Part shown: piece after piece, positions 52,837-62,542 of the stretch
How positions within the stretch are numbered: position 1 is the first letter of the stretch
Layout of the letters: each line of letters opens with the position of its first letter
Assembly (NCBI GenBank): GCA_963765375.1
Contig: CAVXVZ010000011.1
Span: 124,001 to 188,000, forward strand
Reading direction: 5' to 3'
Length of the DNA: 64,000 nucleotides
DNA from: Roseiarcus sp963765375
GTDB taxonomy: Bacteria; Pseudomonadota; Alphaproteobacteria; Rhizobiales; Beijerinckiaceae
The notes under the pieces: generated by a model
What the model was told of the DNA's origin: nothing
Database searches by the model: none
The model's input: only the letters and a program-made list of their open reading frames with translations
Made by a program: the position numbers and the translations under genes

Positions 52837-53115
52837 ATGAGCAATGCCTACACACCACCCCTTGCCGCCGAGCCTAGCCTCAATCGCATGTATCGATTGG
52901 CGGAATTGCCCCTCTTTGTGGGGCTAAAGCGCACCCAGATTGGCGAAATGATGAAAACCGGTCAGTTCCCCCGACCGGTTCCCTTAAACAATTCAGGCCG
53001 CGCGGTGGCTTGGTTGGAAAGCGACCTAATTGCTTGGCAAAACAGCCGCATAGTTGCTCGCAATTCCGGCGACTGCCAACGAGCGAGTCCGGCGACTGGC
53101 CGTGTGCGCGTATAA
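52837..53115 (+). CDS. AlpA-family phage regulatory protein
   Basis: 92 residues with AGGAG upstream. MYRLAELPLFVGLKRTQIGE followed by MMKTGQFPRPVPL and AVAWLESDLIAWQ is the complete AlpA winged-helix signature (sequence-specific HTH with wing). It likely activates or represses element excision genes. Confidence 0.85.
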   Translation: MSNAYTPPLAAEPSLNRMYRLAELPLFVGLKRTQIGEMMKTGQFPRPVPLNNSGRAVAWLESDLIAWQNSRIVARNSGDCQRASPATGRVRV

Positions 53116-53123
53116 ACAAAAGA

Positions 53124-53156
53124 GACCCCAGCGCCATTGCTAGTGGTGCTGGGGTC
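53124..53156. terminator. Hairpin after the AlpA-like gene
   Basis: GACCCCAGC ... GCTGGGGTC around a 15-base centre that can itself pair partly. The T-rich flank is on the minus strand only, so termination direction is not certain. Confidence 0.4.
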
Positions 53157-53206
53157 AATGCTTTATCCAAAGAAGACCTACACCATTGCAAAGAGGAGCT
53201 ATCGCA

Positions 53207-53716
53207 ATGCGACGCCATTATCGCTCGAAGCGCGTTGACAGCAAACAAAATTCTTCTGTACTGAGTGCAGAAGATAAAATCATTCAATTGACTTCACGTG
53301 ACGCATGGAAAGCCCTGGTTTTTGCTTTTAGGCGTGATTTTCAAAAACCAATCGCGGCTTATGATTCTATCAAAGGCTTAGATGGTCGACCTTTCCCGGA
53401 ATGGCTGAACGCGGAGGAATTACGCCGCAGTGTGGCGCGCGATTTGATCAGCGACTTTCGGCGCGACTTTTTTGACAATCCGTCATTTCCGCGAGAGTTT
53501 TGTTCCCAAACGGAAATGATGGATTACTTGATTGCTGCTGGCGCTTGCGATGAGGCGATCCAGGCGGCCCCGCAAGTCTGGCGACGCTATTTGAAATGCC
53601 GACGGCCCAGCGGCGACGATGAGGCTAAGCAAAATCCTAATACGGATCATTCTGCTCAGCTTACTGTAGCCAAAAAAAAGCCCCGGCTCAAAGGCCAGGG
53701 CTTAAGGCTTTGCTGA
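53207..53716 (+). CDS. Hypothetical element protein
   Basis: 169 residues, AGGAG before the ATG. N-terminal basic tail, a central helical part (DAWKALVFAFRRDFQKPI, RSVARDLISDFRRDFFDN) and a basic, glutamine-rich C-terminus. The last ~18 codons overlap a hairpin of the form AAGCCC...GGGCTT that may be a terminator. It precedes the primase gene. No family recognised. Confidence 0.6.
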   Translation: MRRHYRSKRVDSKQNSSVLSAEDKIIQLTSRDAWKALVFAFRRDFQKPIAAYDSIKGLDGRPFPEWLNAEELRRSVARDLISDFRRDFFDNPSFPREFCSQTEMMDYLIAAGACDEAIQAAPQVWRRYLKCRRPSGDDEAKQNPNTDHSAQLTVAKKKPRLKGQGLRLC

Positions 53717-53754
53717 TGTACCCCTCAACGAACCACTGATGAAAGGTGCTAAAA

Positions 53755-56262
53755 ATGACTACTCCAAATGTTGATGAAAGTAAAGTTATTTCGCTGTCGC
53801 TTAAGCGCAAAGTTGATGAACTGACCCAAGTTCCGGCTATTAAGTCTTACCTCGAACGCATTGGTGGATGTCGGCGCTCGATGTTGAAGGCGGCAGTCAT
53901 CGAAAAAATAAACAACTACCCGCGTGATATTGCAGTCATCTACTTCGAGCGCGACGGCACTGTGGTGGTTAAGCGCGACGGCAAGGTTGTTGTTGGTGCC
54001 GACGAATTGCTGCCTAAGGAGCAGGAGGCGGAGCAAATCAAGGTCGGCATGGCAGAGGTCAAATTTCCCGAGCACTCATTGCTGGACACGTTATTCAATG
54101 TGCCCGAGGAGATTGCCGAGCGACACCAGGTGGAGGCCGGCAAACTTGACAAGACCGTTTGGGAATTTCGCAATTGGCCGGATAATAAGATTGTGATGTT
54201 GCTAATTCGTCATGATAATCATGACGGCGGCAAAGACTATTTTCCTTATACCTATTGGGACGACCAGCAGTGGCGGAAGATGGAGCCCCCAGGGCTGTTG
54301 CCGTTGTGGGGTCTCGACCAGCTGAAGAAGGGCCATACGACGGCCTTTATTCATGAAGGCGCGAAGAAGGCCGAGTATGTGCGGACGATGGTCGAGCGCA
54401 AGACGCCCGAGGCGCGGGCGCGGTACGCGGCTCACCCCTGGGCGCAGGAACTCAGCAGTGGCGGCATTATTCGAAGCGCCACCCCCTGGGCGCAGGAACC
54501 CAACGCCACCCACCTAGCGTTCGTTGGCGGAGCCTATGCACCCTATCGGACTGACTGGTCGCCACTCATCAAGGCCGGCATCCAAACGATCATCATCGTC
54601 AGCGATAATGATAAGCCGGGGCTATCAGTGGTCAAGGTGATTTCTAGGTTAGTGCCACTTGACACCTACCACATCCAATTTACGAGTCAGTTTCGGGCCG
54701 GCTTTGATCTTGCTGATCAGTTCCCGGCGGAATTGTACCAGGACGGACACTATAACGGTCCTGCGTTTGAAGATTGCCTTCACCCTGCGACATGGGTGGA
54801 TGATGTTGTTGGGACCGGCACGCGTGGCGACCCAAAGGAAGTACGCCTAAGGAACGCCATCAAGAACCAATGGGCCCATATTGATAAATTGGAATTGTTT
54901 GTCAACCGGCAATTCCCGCACCTAATATTTTCCGAAAGGGCACTGAACACTTTCCTGATGCCATTTTCTAGTGTTTACGAACCAATTAAGGCGCTCAAGA
55001 AACATTACAGCGGACGACACTACAATCTGGCCTACCGGCCTGATCTTCCTAATAAGCTCGAAATCACCGATGAGGAAGGGGCGGCAATTAACATTTATCG
55101 CCCGAGCAAGATCAAGGCCGAGCAGGGCGATGTTCAGCCGTTTCTTAATTTTCTGGCCTATCTGATCCCGATTCCGAAAGAGTGCAAGCACGTTGAGCGT
55201 TGGATTGCGACGTTATATGCTAGGCCTCAGGTGCATATGTTGTGGGCATTGTTCTTGAGGTCGCGGATGCAAGGGGTGGGTAAGACATTGCTTGGTGAAA
55301 TCCTTTCCCGCTTGGTCGGAAGGCATAATACTAGCTGGCCGAATGAACATGACATTACCACTAGTGCATATAATAGCTGGCTAGGATCAAAGCGGTTGAT
55401 AATTAACAATGAGATTTATGCTGGCCATTCCTGGAAGGCTTATAATAAGTTGAAAGAATGTATTTCGGATAAGACAGTCACCATTCATGAAAAGTATGTG
55501 AAGGAATACACGATTCAAAATTGGGCTCACTTCTATATCTGTTCTAATGAATTTGCGGCAGTGAAGATTGCTGACAAGGATCGCCGCTGGTATATCCCAA
55601 AAGTGACAGAAGTCAAGTGGTCGAAGGAACAGTTCGACACATTCTTGGAATGGCTTAATACGGGCGGAAGGGAGATCATTGCCTATTGGGCAGAGAACTA
55701 TGACGATTATGTACATCCTGGCGAGGAAGCACCCATCACCGCAAGTAAGGCAGAGTTAATCGAAGACTCTTATTCCGAAGCAGACTTGGCTGCGCGAACA
55801 TTGGGCAGGAGTTTCGCAGCGGATAAGATAGCTGTCGCGTTGACGATGACCGATATTCGATCGGCGATTGTGCAACGGGTCAGGGAAGAAAACCAAAATG
55901 CGGTGGTATATGCGGGCAAGCTGGGATTGAGAAATACAGTGATCGAAGCGAGTAAGATTGAAGAGGAAGGAGTAACCAGACCCGGAGTGTTCGAATTTAC
56001 ATTCCTCAATCAAAAAGGTGACATTGATAATCGCCTTAAGATCGGCGGGCGTGCTGGAGAGAAGGAAGTTGTCCTGTATAATGAGGCGTTCAAAGGCCAG
56101 CTTGACGCGGAGAACGCCGAAGGCCAGCGCAAGATTATCCGTGAGTATTTTAAGCGAAAGGAGACATCTACAAAGGTTGGTGTGAAGCTGCGTGGTGAAA
56201 ACTATGTGCGGACGGTGGCTACGGATTACTTCGGACTGGTGAACATTCTTGAGGACGGATAG
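53755..56262 (+). CDS. Phage primase-helicase (DUF5906-type)
   Basis: 835 residues from the ATG at 53755 (GAAAGG upstream; a GTG at 53746 is possible). N-terminal part has Toprim-like strands (TTAFIHEGAKKAEYV, IIIVSDNDKPGLSVV). The C-terminal SF3-type helicase has a P-loop RMQGVGKTLLGEIL, a conserved NSWLGSKRLIINNEI and the FYICSNEFAAVKI strand. It should prime and unwind DNA for element replication. A 48-bp internal near-duplication encodes two PWAQE motifs (54435-54499). Confidence 0.85.
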   Translation: MTTPNVDESKVISLSLKRKVDELTQVPAIKSYLERIGGCRRSMLKAAVIEKINNYPRDIAVIYFERDGTVVVKRDGKVVVGADELLPKEQEAEQIKVGMAEVKFPEHSLLDTLFNVPEEIAERHQVEAGKLDKTVWEFRNWPDNKIVMLLIRHDNHDGGKDYFPYTYWDDQQWRKMEPPGLLPLWGLDQLKKGHTTAFIHEGAKKAEYVRTMVERKTPEARARYAAHPWAQELSSGGIIRSATPWAQEPNATHLAFVGGAYAPYRTDWSPLIKAGIQTIIIVSDNDKPGLSVVKVISRLVPLDTYHIQFTSQFRAGFDLADQFPAELYQDGHYNGPAFEDCLHPATWVDDVVGTGTRGDPKEVRLRNAIKNQWAHIDKLELFVNRQFPHLIFSERALNTFLMPFSSVYEPIKALKKHYSGRHYNLAYRPDLPNKLEITDEEGAAINIYRPSKIKAEQGDVQPFLNFLAYLIPIPKECKHVERWIATLYARPQVHMLWALFLRSRMQGVGKTLLGEILSRLVGRHNTSWPNEHDITTSAYNSWLGSKRLIINNEIYAGHSWKAYNKLKECISDKTVTIHEKYVKEYTIQNWAHFYICSNEFAAVKIADKDRRWYIPKVTEVKWSKEQFDTFLEWLNTGGREIIAYWAENYDDYVHPGEEAPITASKAELIEDSYSEADLAARTLGRSFAADKIAVALTMTDIRSAIVQRVREENQNAVVYAGKLGLRNTVIEASKIEEEGVTRPGVFEFTFLNQKGDIDNRLKIGGRAGEKEVVLYNEAFKGQLDAENAEGQRKIIREYFKRKETSTKVGVKLRGENYVRTVATDYFGLVNILEDG

Positions 56263-56264
56263 GA

Positions 56265-56580
56265 AGTAACTCGGGGGGCGGGGTTCAGAAGGGGGCGCAG
56301 AATCCCTCTCTCTTCCCCGGGACCTTTTCTTTTTTCTTCTCTCTTTTCCTCCTGCAAAAGGAGGAGAGAAACATTACCTCCCCCGGCCCCCGCCCCCCCG
56401 GCTAACTAACCCTGAGGAATAACTCCGGGGTTCGGGGTTCGGGAGGAGGCGCAGATTCCTCTTCTTTTCCCCGGGACCTTTTCTTTTTTCTTCTCTCTTT
56501 TCCTCCGAGAGAAGGGGGAGGAAACGTCGTAACCTCCCGAACCCCGAACCCCGGCTAACCCTGCCCCCACGAGGAGGCGC
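56265..56580. repeat. Two tandem ~154-bp hairpin units with polypyrimidine cores
   Basis: A 40-bp pyrimidine-rich string occurs exactly at 56313-56352 and 56467-56506 (period 154). Each copy is followed by a purine-rich complement. Around the second copy, 22-bp arms at 56425-56446 and 56533-56554 (CCGGGGTTCGGGG-type) are perfect inverted repeats, so the unit can fold into one long hairpin; the first unit is an imperfect version. No ORF explains this. Confidence 0.7.
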
Positions 56581-57270
56581 GGGAGGAAGGAGAGGCGAAT
56601 CACGGTTTTCACGGTTTTGGGCCGCCCCCCGGCGAATTCCTGCCAACGCCGCGCAATCGCTACCAGCTGCCCAAGACGCCGCGCCGATGTGACGACAATA
56701 ATGCAGGTTCAAGGTTTCCGAGGTTTCCAAGGTTTGTTTTAACCGTTCTCTAGGAAATGAAGCTTGCCTTTTTCCGCGCGTCGGTTCGACAAAACCTTGA
56801 AAACCTTGGAAACCTTGAATGGGCCCCGGTGATTCTTGCCAACGCCGCGTATTTTTTCTCGTGTACGGTCTGTGCGTCCGTGAGCAAGCAATTAAAGTCA
56901 CGCAAAACGTGAAATTCAGTCAGCCTCCGGCTCCAAGAAACAAGGCCTGAATTCAAGAAAACAACGCGCGTTTATTTATCGCCGTAAGTTTGGTCCGCCT
57001 GGCTGCCCCGCCGGCTGAAAAGCCAGGACGCCGCCTTTTCGGGGCGGAAACGCATGAGGGCAAGACATTGAGATAATTGAGAAAAGTGCGCCACACTGCC
57101 CAAGGATCAAATATCCCGCGCAAATATCCTCCCATTTTTCGCCTTCGCCCGGCCGCCCTGAGAACCGCATCCAAAGCAAATCAAAAGCATTGTTGGGCAG
57201 ATAACCTTGGACATTTTTGCGCAATTATTGACACTTTACTTCAAGGCTGCGCTGGCGTAGAAGTATCGCC
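56581..57270. other. Gene-free, repeat-rich region before the terminase block
   Basis: Contains CAAGGTTT-type repeats in inverted order (about 56705-56736 against 56792-56818) and a repeated motif ATTC-x-TGCCAACGCCGCG at about 56634 and 56832. TTGACA at 57228-57233 could be a -35 element for the gene at 57271. Otherwise nothing. Confidence 0.5.
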
Positions 57271-57675
57271 ATGGAATTGGTAGTATATATCCCGCAACAA
57301 ACCAGGCTAAAGTCTCAGGGTAGATCCCGTGTGACCAACGGCTCGAAGCTGTTGCCCCTCGCGGATGGCCGTTCCGTGACGGCGCGGCGGTTCAAGGATT
57401 TGGTCGAGTTTATCTGTGCTGATCTCGGCGGCGCTGATCAGCTCTCCGAGGGCGAACGGCAGCTCGTGCGCCGAGCCGCCGCCTTGTCTGCCGAATGCGA
57501 ACGGCAAGAAGCGTTATGGGCGCGGGGCGAAGCTGAGTTCGACATCGCCGCCTACAGCATTCTCACGAATGCGGTGCGCCGCGTCTTTGAGACGATCGGC
57601 CTGAAGCGTGTGCCACGGGACGTCACGCCTAGGATGAGCCTGGCCGAGGCCTTCCCTGAGGACGATGGATTATGA
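57271..57675 (+). CDS. Hypothetical protein upstream of the large terminase (small-terminase position)
   Basis: 134 residues; basic N-terminus with GRSRVTNGSKLLPL, then helices (FKDLVEFICADLGG, LSEGERQLVRRAAALSAECE). Position directly before the large terminase gene suggests a packaging role, but no small-terminase motif is clear. Confidence 0.55.
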   Translation: MELVVYIPQQTRLKSQGRSRVTNGSKLLPLADGRSVTARRFKDLVEFICADLGGADQLSEGERQLVRRAAALSAECERQEALWARGEAEFDIAAYSILTNAVRRVFETIGLKRVPRDVTPRMSLAEAFPEDDGL

Positions 57676-57796
57676 GCCCGCAAAGAGGAGCGGAGAAGCC
57701 CGTCGGGGCCAATAAGGCCCGACCCTATAGGCCCGACCCTCGCCGGCCGTCCTCGGCCGTCCTCGTCCCGCCTAGCGCCATGGCCGAGGCCTTTGG

Positions 57797-59740
57797 ATGA
57801 GCGGCTCGTTCTCCCACGTCAGCGAGCTTGCGCCCCGGATCTTCGCATCCTGGTTCCCTGAGGCAAGTTGGGCCACCTGGCGTATCGTCATTCGGGCCAC
57901 CGCCGGCAAGCAGCTCTCACCCGCCGAGCTTGTGGTTTTCCGGGAGGTCGCGGGCGGGCGTGATCCTCCTGTTAAGCCTGTGCGGGAACTGCATGCGGCG
58001 GTCGGCCGGAGGGGCGGTAAGGACAACATGGCTGCCGCGATCGTCTCGGCAGCGGCGCTTTGCGACTATACTCCCTCCCTCAGGCGCGGCGAGCGTGCTG
58101 TGTGTCTATTGCTAGCGGTCGACCGAGCGACGGCGGACATTTGTCGCGGTTATGTCAGCGCGCATTTCGCGTCTGATCCAACGCTGCGCGCTATGATCGT
58201 CAGGGAGACGCGGGAAGGGCTGGAGCTAAACAATCGCTGCGACATCGTCATCGGCACCAACTCTTTCCGATTGGTGCGTGGCCGGACGCTAGCTTGTGTG
58301 GTGATGGACGAGATCGCGTTCTGGCGGGATGAGAACAGCGCCAATCCCGACCGGGAGGTTTATCGGGCGGTTCGCCCTGGCCTGTCGACGCTGCGAGGGC
58401 TGCTGGTCACGATCGGCTCGCCCTATCGCAAGGCTGGGCTTCAGTGGGATCGGTTCAAGAAGTACTACGGCAAGAACGATGATCGTGTGCTGTTTGTGAA
58501 AGGTCCGACGATTGCGTTCAATCCGACGGCGGATCCCGAGGAGATTGCGGCGGCTTATGAGGACGACCCCGAGAGCGCGCGGGCCGAGTGGGGTGGCGAG
58601 TTTCGGGATGATCTTGCGAGCTATATTGATGTCGAATTGATCGAGAGCCTGGTTGACCGGGGCGTGAAGGTCAGGCCTCCAGTACCCGACACACTCTATT
58701 ACGCCTTCGTCGACGCTGCGAGCGGCACGGGTCAGGATTTTTTCACGGCGGCTATAGGGCATCGTGAGGGCGACGTCCTCATCATCGATCTGGTTTACGA
58801 GCGGCGTCCGCCCTTCAGGGCAAGCGACGTCATCGCCGAGGTTTGCGCTCAGTTGACTACCTACAGGATTTGCCAGGTGACGGGTGACAGGTACGCGCCG
58901 GGTTTTGTGAGCGGAGCCTTTGAGCAAAACAGGTTCTCGTACGTGTACAGCAGCCAAGACCGGTCGCAGCTTTACGTTGAAGCGATGCCGCTGTTGACGT
59001 CGCGCCGGGTTAAGCTCCTCGACGAGCGGCGCATGATCATGCAATTCGCTTCGCTTGAGAGGCGCACCTCGGCGGGGGGTAAGGACCAGGTCAACCACCC
59101 AGAAGGGCAGCATGACGACCTTGCGAATGCGGTCGCCGGTGTCTTGGTGCTGGCCTCGTCCGGGGCGGGGCCGATGGTAATCAATCCCGAGGTCATGCGC
59201 GGTCTCCGCCGACGGTCCGAATTCGCCGGCGGTGCGAAATGTCGGGCGTCAACTATCCGTCTCATAGGCGCTCGACCTTGGCGTGCTTCCAAAGTGGAGA
59301 CGCACGGTGGGGGCGCTGACGTCTCTCAGGAGCAGAATGGCCAGATGGGGGTGCGGCGCAATCATGCAAAATCCCCTGGAAGTAGGAGTAAGGTAATGAC
59401 AACCAATATCGTGGATATTGAGCGTATGTGGGTGAAAAAATACGGTGCAACGCAGACCCGCAAGATGCTGGCGGGCGCTCACCCGCCTTTCGCGGCCTAC
59501 GACGCCCGCACGGGCTTGACACGTCGTCTAGGCCGCGATCAGGAGGAGCCGGACGACAACACCGGCGGCGGCGACCTCATCGCGAGCGTTCGAGTCTTTT
59601 TGCAGAACCGCCTGTCCCCCGCCGATTTTGCCAGGCTCGAACAGATTGTAGCGCGACAATCTGGATGGGAAAGCAGCGACAATCAGGATGGCCATTTTGG
59701 CGGTCGCGGCGAGGTGATGATTGTCGCGGCGCGACGATAA
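57797..59740 (+). CDS. Phage terminase large subunit, frame open into the next gene
   Basis: The terminase part is about 480-500 residues. ATPase: Walker A AVGRRGGKDNMAAA, Walker B TLACVVMDEIAFW. Nuclease: TLYYAFVDAASGTGQDFF and the late HDDLANAVAG with metal-binding aspartates. After ~59200 the frame has no stop and continues through the ATG at 59396 of the following gene into IS21 sequence, ending at 59740. It packages phage DNA into procapsids. Whether the open junction is a true fusion or a lost stop/frameshift is not resolved. Confidence 0.9.
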   Translation: MSGSFSHVSELAPRIFASWFPEASWATWRIVIRATAGKQLSPAELVVFREVAGGRDPPVKPVRELHAAVGRRGGKDNMAAAIVSAAALCDYTPSLRRGERAVCLLLAVDRATADICRGYVSAHFASDPTLRAMIVRETREGLELNNRCDIVIGTNSFRLVRGRTLACVVMDEIAFWRDENSANPDREVYRAVRPGLSTLRGLLVTIGSPYRKAGLQWDRFKKYYGKNDDRVLFVKGPTIAFNPTADPEEIAAAYEDDPESARAEWGGEFRDDLASYIDVELIESLVDRGVKVRPPVPDTLYYAFVDAASGTGQDFFTAAIGHREGDVLIIDLVYERRPPFRASDVIAEVCAQLTTYRICQVTGDRYAPGFVSGAFEQNRFSYVYSSQDRSQLYVEAMPLLTSRRVKLLDERRMIMQFASLERRTSAGGKDQVNHPEGQHDDLANAVAGVLVLASSGAGPMVINPEVMRGLRRRSEFAGGAKCRASTIRLIGARPWRASKVETHGGGADVSQEQNGQMGVRRNHAKSPGSRSKVMTTNIVDIERMWVKKYGATQTRKMLAGAHPPFAAYDARTGLTRRLGRDQEEPDDNTGGGDLIASVRVFLQNRLSPADFARLEQIVARQSGWESSDNQDGHFGGRGEVMIVAARR

Positions 59741-59789
59741 CGCAAGCGCTATTTTGTCGAGAGATGGTTTGATTGTCGCGGAGCGACAA

Positions 59790-60599
59790 TCAGGATGATC
59801 CCTTGATTGTTGCGCGCGTCGGCGGGCGTCCGGGTCCACGGGCGTTGTCGACGGCTTCCTTTCGCCGATAGCTGTCGACGTTCATTTCGAGGATCGTGGC
59901 GTGATGCACGATACGATCGATGGCCGCGAGCGTCATGGCTTGATCGGAGAAGATTTTTCCCCATTCGCCGAAGGGCTGGTTGGCGGTGATGAGCATGGAT
60001 CGGCGCTCGTATCGCGCGCTGATCAGTTCGAACAGAACGCTCGTCTCCGCCTGGTCCTTGGTGACATAGGCGAGATCGTCGAGGACCAGCAGATGATATT
60101 TGTCGAGTTTGGCGATCGCGGCTTCGAGGGCAAGATCGCGGCGTGCGATCTGAAGCTTTTGCACAAGGTCGGTGGTCCGGGTGAACAGAACGCGCCAACC
60201 CTTTTCGATCAGGGCCAAACCGAGCGCCGCCGCGAGATGGGATTTCCCGGCGCCGGGCGGCCCGAAGCACAAAAGATTGGCTCCCTTTTCGAGCCAGGCG
60301 TCGCCGGCGGCGAGCGCTTGCACCTGCGCCTTCGAGATCATAGGCACTGCGGTGAAGTCGAACGTGTCGAGGGTCTTTCCCGGCGGCAATCGCGCTTCCT
60401 CCAGATGCCGTTCGAAGCGACGGCGGCTCCGCTCCACCATCTCCTGTTCGGCGAGGGCCGCCAGGAAGCGGGCGGCGGGCCAGCCTTCCTTGTCGGCGGT
60501 CGCCGCCAGGGCGGCCCAGATCAGCTTGATGCCGGGCAGTCGCAACTCGCCAAGCAGCAGGTCGATGCGGGCGGCGTCGATCTTGTCGGTCGCCTTCAT
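59790..60599 (-). CDS. istB: IS21 helper ATPase IstB (copy 2)
   Basis: 269 residues, ATG at 60599 overlapping the istA stop. P-loop reads GPPGAGKSHL here, against GVGKSHL in copy 1. Otherwise as copy 1. Confidence 0.95.
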   Translation of the reverse strand: MKATDKIDAARIDLLLGELRLPGIKLIWAALAATADKEGWPAARFLAALAEQEMVERSRRRFERHLEEARLPPGKTLDTFDFTAVPMISKAQVQALAAGDAWLEKGANLLCFGPPGAGKSHLAAALGLALIEKGWRVLFTRTTDLVQKLQIARRDLALEAAIAKLDKYHLLVLDDLAYVTKDQAETSVLFELISARYERRSMLITANQPFGEWGKIFSDQAMTLAAIDRIVHHATILEMNVDSYRRKEAVDNARGPGRPPTRATIKGSS

Positions 60600-62173
60600 G
60601 CCGCTTCTCCAACGCTTGTCGCGATCTGATCGTAGATGGCGAGGGATGGCAGCCTGACGACGACGACGGGCAATGCGGCGTCCTTTGGCCGGAAGCGTTC
60701 GATCAGCGCAGCGAGATCGGGAAGGACGCCGTCGTCGAGAGCCGCTTGCAACGCGAGGGCGAGTTCGGCCTCGCAGGAGCGCTCGAACGCGAGCGCGAGA
60801 ATCCCGACCATGGCGCGGCAAGCTGGTCTCTCGCCGAGACCGGCGAGCAAGGCGTCGAACGCCAGGGCGAAGGCTCGGCGGGGGAAGAGTTGGTCGCGAT
60901 AGACCAGATTGAGCAGCGCCATGGGCTTGCGGCGCAGGGAATGGATGACGTGACGGTAGTCGACGACATGGCCATGTTTGCCGTTCGGCCGGGGCCGACC
61001 GCGTCGCAAGACGACGATGGGCGTCGAGCCCTGGAAACATTCGAGCCGATCGTCATAAAGGCGCACCCGCAGCCGATGGCCGATCAGTCGCGAGGGAACC
61101 GAGTAGAACACCTTGCGCAGCGTGAAGGCGCTGGAGCTGGTGACGTCGACGTTGACCTCCTCGTAGTCGGCGGTCTTGCGGACCGGCAGCTTGTTCAACG
61201 CCATTCGCTCTTGATCGATGCGCTTGGCGTTGCGGAGGTTGCCGCGGCCAACGATGTCGTCGACGAAGCCCCGCCATGCGGTGAGATCGTCAAAGTCTCG
61301 CGAGGCGCGCAGCAACAGAGCGTCGGCGAGCGCTCTCTTGAGATGGCCGTGGGCGCTCTCGATCGAGCCGTTCTCGTGGCTGACGCCTGGATTGTTGCGG
61401 GTCGGCGTCATGCCGTAATGGGCGCAGAACGCTTCGTAGCGCTTCGTCAAATCCTCCTTGGCGTCGGCGCCCAGATTACGGAAGGCCGCCGAGAGACTGT
61501 CGCTGCGATGTTGCTCGGGAACGCCGCCCAGCGCCCAGAGGGCGTTCTGTAGCCCTTCCGCCAGCGCGACGAAACTTTCACCGCCGAGCACGACATGGGC
61601 GTGCTCGAAGCCGGAAAAGGGCAAGCGGAAGTGATAAAGTCGGCAGTCGAGAAGCTCGCCGGCAATGGTGACGCCGAGATCGGCCACTTCCGTGAAGTCC
61701 GACAGTCCCATCCGGCCCGGCGGATGCTCCTGGCGAAAGATGACCTCCCGATCCGGACCGTTCACCGCCCGCCAAGCCCGGATGCGGCGCTCGAGGGTCC
61801 GCCGCGTTCCGTCGCCCAGGTCTGGATGCCGACGGCAGAGTTCTCCGAAGACGGCAATCGGTCTCAGTCCGGGCGCGGCCTTCAACATCGGGACGACCTC
61901 ATTGTCCCAGACATCGGCGAAGGGATCGGCTCGACGTCGTTCTCGACGCGCCTTCTTTTGGCTGGGAAGCCGAGGATCCTTTTCAATACGGTAGGCGGCG
62001 GCCGTGCTGAATCCGGCTTTCGCGCCGGCAATCGCCGGCGAATGGTTGCGACGCAAGTTCATGAATAGCCTCATCTGACGATCGGTGACGTGTCGGCCGG
62101 GCAAGAAGTCGGTCCTCTCGACAAGAGAAGGCCGATCCCTAACCCAGCCGCCGTGACCGCCAGACGAGGCCAC
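60596..62173 (-). CDS. istA: IS21 transposase IstA (copy 2)
   Basis: 525 residues; the predicted protein appears the same as copy 1, with the same DDE residues. Confidence 0.95.
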   Translation of the reverse strand: MASSGGHGGWVRDRPSLVERTDFLPGRHVTDRQMRLFMNLRRNHSPAIAGAKAGFSTAAAYRIEKDPRLPSQKKARRERRRADPFADVWDNEVVPMLKAAPGLRPIAVFGELCRRHPDLGDGTRRTLERRIRAWRAVNGPDREVIFRQEHPPGRMGLSDFTEVADLGVTIAGELLDCRLYHFRLPFSGFEHAHVVLGGESFVALAEGLQNALWALGGVPEQHRSDSLSAAFRNLGADAKEDLTKRYEAFCAHYGMTPTRNNPGVSHENGSIESAHGHLKRALADALLLRASRDFDDLTAWRGFVDDIVGRGNLRNAKRIDQERMALNKLPVRKTADYEEVNVDVTSSSAFTLRKVFYSVPSRLIGHRLRVRLYDDRLECFQGSTPIVVLRRGRPRPNGKHGHVVDYRHVIHSLRRKPMALLNLVYRDQLFPRRAFALAFDALLAGLGERPACRAMVGILALAFERSCEAELALALQAALDDGVLPDLAALIERFRPKDAALPVVVVRLPSLAIYDQIATSVGEAA

Positions 62174-62542
62174 TTGGGCGCTCGCCGCCGCCGCGGGGAT
62201 ATCTACGGTCGGGCTACGCCCTTCCTTCGCTATCCCCGCGGCGGCGTATTCTCATCCTGATTGTCGGGCGATTCTCATCCTGATTGTCGCGCCGCAAACA
62301 GATGCTGAGCGGTGGCCAGGAAGCGGGTGAGGCCGAGCCTCCGGATGATTCTGGGAGTATGCACGGTCGCGACGAGCCCGCAGATTTCCCCGGCAAGCCC
62401 CGTAACGGCGGCCGCCCCGACACTTTGCCCAACAAAGGTCCCACCATTCCCAGCGAGGTCCACGCGCAAAACTCCCGGAGCGGTCGCGGTGGCGGATATT
62501 ATGACAATTTCCCCGGAAACTCGAAAGTTGGAACGTCCAACT

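Larger units (their letters stand above)
59647..62296. mobile_element. IS21-family insertion sequence, copy 2 (2650 bp)
   Basis: Same TG...CA ends as copy 1 and a 7-bp target duplication AACAGAT at 59640-59646 and 62297-62303. One base longer than copy 1 near its left end. Same orientation as copy 1. Confidence 0.95.

Noticed and set aside
56265..56580. Rho-independent terminator pair after the primase gene
   Set aside because: The arms span about 130 bp and the whole unit is duplicated, which is far more than a terminator needs; kept as a repeat instead.
56374..56901. 175-residue frame on the minus strand over the hairpin units
   Set aside because: Encoded by the repeats themselves (polypurine/polypyrimidine), so not a protein.
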